Positions 60,904-64,000 of a DNA stretch of 64,000 bases are shown here, in pieces. The stretch comes from Pseudoselenomonas ruminantium. GTDB taxonomy: Bacteria; Bacillota; Negativicutes; Selenomonadales; Selenomonadaceae. The stretch's first letter is position 1. Each line of letters opens with the position of its first letter. Both the position numbers and the translations under genes were made by a program. The stretch lies in the NCBI GenBank assembly GCA_015058625.1, contig SVCA01000013.1, positions 1 to 64,000 on the forward strand, written 5' to 3'. The notes beneath the pieces are model-generated. The model had not been told where the DNA came from, made no database searches, and saw only the letters and a program-made list of their open reading frames with translations.

Positions 60904-61494
60904 ATGGCTGATGTATTTGCGGCTGGCGGTAAGTCCAGTCTGGATAATGTGCTCTACAAAAATGAAGTGACGATTTTGGGCATCGGCAATGTCATCCTGC
61001 GCGACGAAGGCTTTGGCGTGCGGGTGGCAGAGTATCTCGATAAGCATTACGAATTCCCGGAGTCCGTGCAGATTGTGGACGGCGGTACGCTGGGCATTGA
61101 GCTCACGCAGTATGTCACAGGTACAGAGAAACTCTTGGTCATTGATTCCATCAATGGCGGGGTAGAGCCAGGCACGACGTTCCGTTTTCATAACGATGAT
61201 GTGATGGAGCATTTTCAAGATAAGCTGTCTGCCCATGAAGTCGGCATACAGGATGTGCTAGGACTCTTAACCGTTACGGGGCATAAGATTCCCGACGTTG
61301 TGGTCATTGGCGCACAACCCTATGATGTAGAGGCTGGCGTTGAACTGTCGGATGGCATGATGAAACTTCTGCCGCAGATGGTGGAGCAGGCGCTCAAAGA
61401 ACTCAAAAACTGGGGAATTGAGCCGCGCAAGCGTGATAATGTTGACGATATGGATTATCACAAGGTTGCAGAGGATTTTTCGGCGGCAAGGTAA
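60904..61494 (+). CDS. hyaD: Hydrogenase maturation protease
   Basis: This 196-residue HyaD/HybD-type peptidase cuts the C-terminal tail of the large subunit after nickel insertion. ILGIGNVILRDEGFGVRVAEYL has the Ni-sensing Glu, DGGTLGIELTQYV has the Asp, and SAHEVGIQDVLGLL has the His. ATG 60904 follows AAAGGACAG. It is longer than usual by a C-terminal tail after NWGIEPRKR (NVDDMDYHKVAEDFSAAR). Next comes a long inverted repeat before hypC. Confidence 0.92.
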   Translation: MADVFAAGGKSSLDNVLYKNEVTILGIGNVILRDEGFGVRVAEYLDKHYEFPESVQIVDGGTLGIELTQYVTGTEKLLVIDSINGGVEPGTTFRFHNDDVMEHFQDKLSAHEVGIQDVLGLLTVTGHKIPDVVVIGAQPYDVEAGVELSDGMMKLLPQMVEQALKELKNWGIEPRKRDNVDDMDYHKVAEDFSAAR

Positions 61495-61502
61495 TATGTG
61501 GC

Positions 61503-61687
61503 GGCTGCGGGCGGCGGGGTTATTGTACTTCCGCTTAGACGGATAGCTAAAATTATTTTTGGCCTGATGTCCGTAAAATGCCTAAACTCGCTGCGCTCAG
61601 ACAGCAGGCATTTTGCGGACGGCAAAAAATAATTTCTTAACGCTATCCATCAAACGCTCCTGTACAATAACCCCGCCGCCCGTAGCC
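61503..61687. repeat. Long inverted repeat D, inside the hyp gene cluster
   Basis: The arm 61503-61528 pairs with 61662-61687 at 25 of 26 positions, with a perfect 21-bp core at 61508-61528. Inside, GGATAGC..AATTATTTTT pairs with AAAAAATAATTT..GCTATCC, and GTCCGTAAAATGCCT pairs with AGGCATTTTGCGGAC. The whole 185 bp is close to one imperfect palindrome. It sits between hyaD and hypC, where co-transcribed genes are expected, so it may be a terminator-like or RNA-processing element. Confidence 0.75.
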
Positions 61688-61730
61688 AAGCAAATACGTA
61701 CTTTTATTCGCGTTGTTAGGAGGTAATATT

Positions 61731-61967
61731 ATGTGTTTGGCTGTTCCTGCCAAAGTAGTTGCGATAAAGGATGCCATGGGCACGGTGGATATCGCGGGGG
61801 TTACTCGTGATGTTAGCCTGATGTTGCTGCCGGAGACGAAGCTGGGGGATTATGTGTTGGTGCATGCCGGCTTTGCCATGCAGAAGGTGGAGGAGAAGGA
61901 CGCAGAGGAAACCTATGCCCTGATGGCGGAAATGCGCGGAGCGCCGAGGACGGTGGATAAGCTGTGA
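61731..61967 (+). CDS. hypC: Hydrogenase assembly chaperone HypC
   Basis: This 78-residue chaperone holds iron with its CO/CN ligands with HypD and passes it to the large subunit. It begins MCLAVPAKVV, with the essential Cys2. AGGAGG precedes ATG 61731. Its stop overlaps the hypD start (GTGA). No inserts are seen. Confidence 0.95.
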   Translation: MCLAVPAKVVAIKDAMGTVDIAGVTRDVSLMLLPETKLGDYVLVHAGFAMQKVEEKDAEETYALMAEMRGAPRTVDKL

Positions 61968-63088
61968 CGGAAGTTAAGGAGAAGCTGACGAAAGCGGAAG
62001 AACGGGCATTTGCCAAAGAGCTCGTGCAAAAAATTGGTGAACTGGCCGCCACAACTGGCCGCAAGCTGCGGTTTATGGAAGTCTGCGGCACGCATACGGT
62101 GGCGATTTTCCGCGCAGGTCTGCGGCAGATTTTGCCGGATTCGGTGGAACTCGTATCGGGCCCCGGCTGTCCTGTCTGTGTGACGCCGGACGATTATATG
62201 GACAAGGCGATTGCTTATGCCCAGCGTGATGATGTGATTATCGCGACCTTTGGCGATATGCTCAAAGTACCTGGTTCTAAGTCCAGCCTGAATGAAGCCA
62301 AAACCAATGGTGCAGATATCCGCATTGTATATTCGCCCATGGACAGCATTCAGATTGCCAAGGACAATCCGGATAAGAAGGTTATCTTTCTGGCGGTAGG
62401 TTTTGAAACCACCGCACCGACGGCGGCGGCTACGGTGCTCGCGGCTGAGCAGCAGGGGATAAGCAATCTCTACATGTTGTCCGCGCAAAAACTGGTGCCG
62501 CCGGTCATGGAAGCGCTCTTAAATGATGAAGAAGTCCATGTGGACGGTTTTATCCTGCCAGGCCATGTATCGGTGGTCACGGGAACAGGCGTATATGAAC
62601 CGGTAATCAGCAAATACCATGTGCCGGGGGTAGTCACAGGATTTGAACCTCTGCAGATATTGCGCGGCCTTTACCGTCTGGTGCAGCAGGTGGTAAACGG
62701 CGAAGCCAAGGTGGAAAATGAGTACACCGATGTGGTAAAGCCGGAGGGCAATCCCGTATCGATGGCGATTACGAGCAGGGTTTATGCCCCCTGCGACACA
62801 GGCTGGCGGGGCATGGGCATTGTGCCGCTGTCCGGACTGAAGATGAAGGCCGAATATGCCCGCTTTGATATTGAGCAGGTTTTGCCTGTCGAGGTGGAGA
62901 CGGTCACGAAAAAGACGGCCTGCCGCTGTGGCGAAGTCCTGCGGGGGATTGTCACGCCGAAGGAGTGCCCGCTGTTTGGCAAGGCGTGTGTGCCAACGCA
63001 TGCTATCGGCCCCTGTATGGTATCGGTGGAAGGTGTATGCGCCGCTTGGTATAAATATGGACAGGGGAGGTTTGAATATGGAAAATGA
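61964..63088 (+). CDS. hypD: Hydrogenase formation protein HypD
   Basis: This 374-residue iron-sulfur scaffold builds the Fe(CN)2CO group with HypC and HypE. FMEVCGTHTVAIFRAGLR, GPGCPVCVTP, FGDMLKVPGS and GFETTAPTAA are standard, and the C-terminal cluster cysteines appear in KKTACRCGEVLRG and CPLFGKACVP. It starts with GTG overlapping hypC's stop. The family order and length are normal. Confidence 0.95.
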   Translation: MTEVKEKLTKAEERAFAKELVQKIGELAATTGRKLRFMEVCGTHTVAIFRAGLRQILPDSVELVSGPGCPVCVTPDDYMDKAIAYAQRDDVIIATFGDMLKVPGSKSSLNEAKTNGADIRIVYSPMDSIQIAKDNPDKKVIFLAVGFETTAPTAAATVLAAEQQGISNLYMLSAQKLVPPVMEALLNDEEVHVDGFILPGHVSVVTGTGVYEPVISKYHVPGVVTGFEPLQILRGLYRLVQQVVNGEAKVENEYTDVVKPEGNPVSMAITSRVYAPCDTGWRGMGIVPLSGLKMKAEYARFDIEQVLPVEVETVTKKTACRCGEVLRGIVTPKECPLFGKACVPTHAIGPCMVSVEGVCAAWYKYGQGRFEYGK

Positions 63089-64000
63089 TAAAGTAACCCT
63101 GGCCCATGGCGCCGGGGGCAAGGTGAGTCAGGAACTGATGGAGCAGGTAATTCTGCCGGCGTATGGCAATCCGGTGCTCAATACGCTCCATGACGGAGCC
63201 TTGGTAAAAATGAGTGGCGAAGTGGCGTTTACCACGGATTCCTATGTGGTACAGCCCTTGTTTTTTGCGGGCGGTAATATCGGCAAGTTAGCCGTTTGCG
63301 GCACGGTCAATGACCTGTCGATGACGGGGGCGATTCCTCGCTATCTCTCGGTGGGCATGATTATCGAGGAAGGTTTCCCCATCAAGGATTTGCAGACTAT
63401 CGTGAGCACGATGAAGAAGATGGCCGATGAAGCCGGTGTGGTCATTGCCACCGGAGATACCAAAGTGGTGGAAAAGGGGAAGGCCGACGGTATTTTCATC
63501 AATACGGCTGGGATTGGCGACAAGATTCCCGGCACGCATATCAGTCCGGAAAATGTCAAGCCGGGCATGAAGGTAATTCTTTCCGGTTACATCGGCGACC
63601 ATGCGGCGGCGATTATGGCGGGACGGCATAACATCAATCTGCCGGAAAGTGTCAGGACGGACTGTGCGCCGCTCAACAAAATGACCAAGGCTATGCTCGA
63701 AGCAGCACCGGATATTGCGGTCATGCGTGACCCGACCCGCGGTGGCGTTGCGGCAGTGCTCAATGAAATCGCTGCCGCTTCGCATTGCGGCATTCTGATT
63801 GACGAGGATGAAATTCCCATCCATGCCGAAGTGCAAGGCGTTTGTGATATGCTCGGTTTTGACCCGCTGTATCTGGCTAACGAGGGTAAATGCGTGGCCT
63901 TTGTGCCTGCAGAAAGTGCCGATAAAGTGCTTAAGGCAATGCGGACAAGCCCTTATGGGCAGGAGGCAAGGATTATCGGTGAAGTTACGGCCGAGGCCCC
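63078..64000 (+). CDS. hypE: Hydrogenase maturation protein HypE (cut by the window end)
   Basis: At least 307 residues are present. HypE dehydrates a thiocarbamate on its C-terminal Cys to cyanide for the active-site iron. LAHGAGGKVSQELMEQV, FTTDSYVVQPLFFAGG, AVCGTVNDLSMTGA, ATGDTKVVEKGK and RDPTRGGVAAVLNEIAAAS are typical. The C-terminal PRIC motif should lie beyond 64000. ATG 63078 follows GGGAGG and overlaps hypD by 11 bases. hypF was not seen in the window. Confidence 0.94.
   Translation, partial: MENDKVTLAHGAGGKVSQELMEQVILPAYGNPVLNTLHDGALVKMSGEVAFTTDSYVVQPLFFAGGNIGKLAVCGTVNDLSMTGAIPRYLSVGMIIEEGFPIKDLQTIVSTMKKMADEAGVVIATGDTKVVEKGKADGIFINTAGIGDKIPGTHISPENVKPGMKVILSGYIGDHAAAIMAGRHNINLPESVRTDCAPLNKMTKAMLEAAPDIAVMRDPTRGGVAAVLNEIAAASHCGILIDEDEIPIHAEVQGVCDMLGFDPLYLANEGKCVAFVPAESADKVLKAMRTSPYGQEARIIGEVTAEA

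Overview
The window looks like part of a chromosome of an anaerobic diderm Firmicute of the Negativicutes, most likely Selenomonadaceae (Selenomonas, Megamonas or Mitsuokella type). This is an inference from gene content: RND efflux, a Tat-exported uptake [NiFe] hydrogenase, MqnA of the futalosine menaquinone route, several PTS systems, strong AAGGAGG-type ribosome binding sites and a moderately GC-rich core. No species-level marker was available without a database.

Layout. 1-341 is the end of an rRNA operon (3' end of 23S, then 5S and a terminator). 405-13873 is core and housekeeping: mscL with a zinc-ribbon tail, a eukaryote-like glycogen branching enzyme, a gap with four perfect DnaA boxes, a Bcr/CflA exporter, a Cof-type HAD phosphatase, an RsmH-like methyltransferase, mqnA, a MarR-adaptor-RND efflux operon and a secreted SGNH/CE2-like esterase.

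13974-37138 is an accessory island. An old type I restriction-modification locus has been split: the 5' part of its hsdM is at 14100-14627, and the 3' part plus hsdS remnants are at 35339-37138. The roughly 20.7 kb between them carries a newer minus-strand operon (transposase-like zinc-ribbon protein, hsdM, hsdS, hsdR, a DUF262/DUF1524 protein and a SEC-C protein), followed by a decayed prophage replication module (SNF2 helicase, polA pieces, antirepressor, primase/helicase pieces, VRR-NUC, ArpU-like protein, HNH nuclease, truncated methylase) and a RelB/RelE-type toxin-antitoxin pair. Between the hsdM and hsdS remnants sits a compact locus with the architecture of an Fst/par-type type I toxin-antitoxin system: a 29-residue hydrophobic peptide, a convergent short antisense RNA, a shared terminator and direct repeats.

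37186-41277 is an operon of HMA2-type proteins around a P1B-type ATPase that lacks the CPC motif. 41344-46519 is a lactose/cellobiose-family PTS with an RpiR regulator and a 6-phospho-beta-glucosidase. 46758-48931 is a mannose-family PTS (IIB, IIC, IID). 49545-53227 is a probable operon of a dicarboxylate/amino-acid symporter, ApbE, LarE and a Nudix hydrolase. 53845-55323 holds an MFS exporter and tRNA-Ala(CGC). 55722-64000 is a [NiFe]-hydrogenase operon: small and large subunits, cytochrome b, a small HMA-like protein, hypA, hypB, maturation protease, hypC, hypD and hypE (cut by the window end).

Scattered through the intergenic gaps are at least four long, near-perfect inverted repeats of about 175-200 bp (5641-5814, 53281-53477, 53586-53782, 61503-61687). 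They share an architecture rather than a single sequence, and no known feature in the window explains them. The best candidates for undescribed biology are the type I antisense toxin locus, the unusual type I R-M operon whose HsdM has a degenerate AdoMet motif, and this inverted-repeat family.
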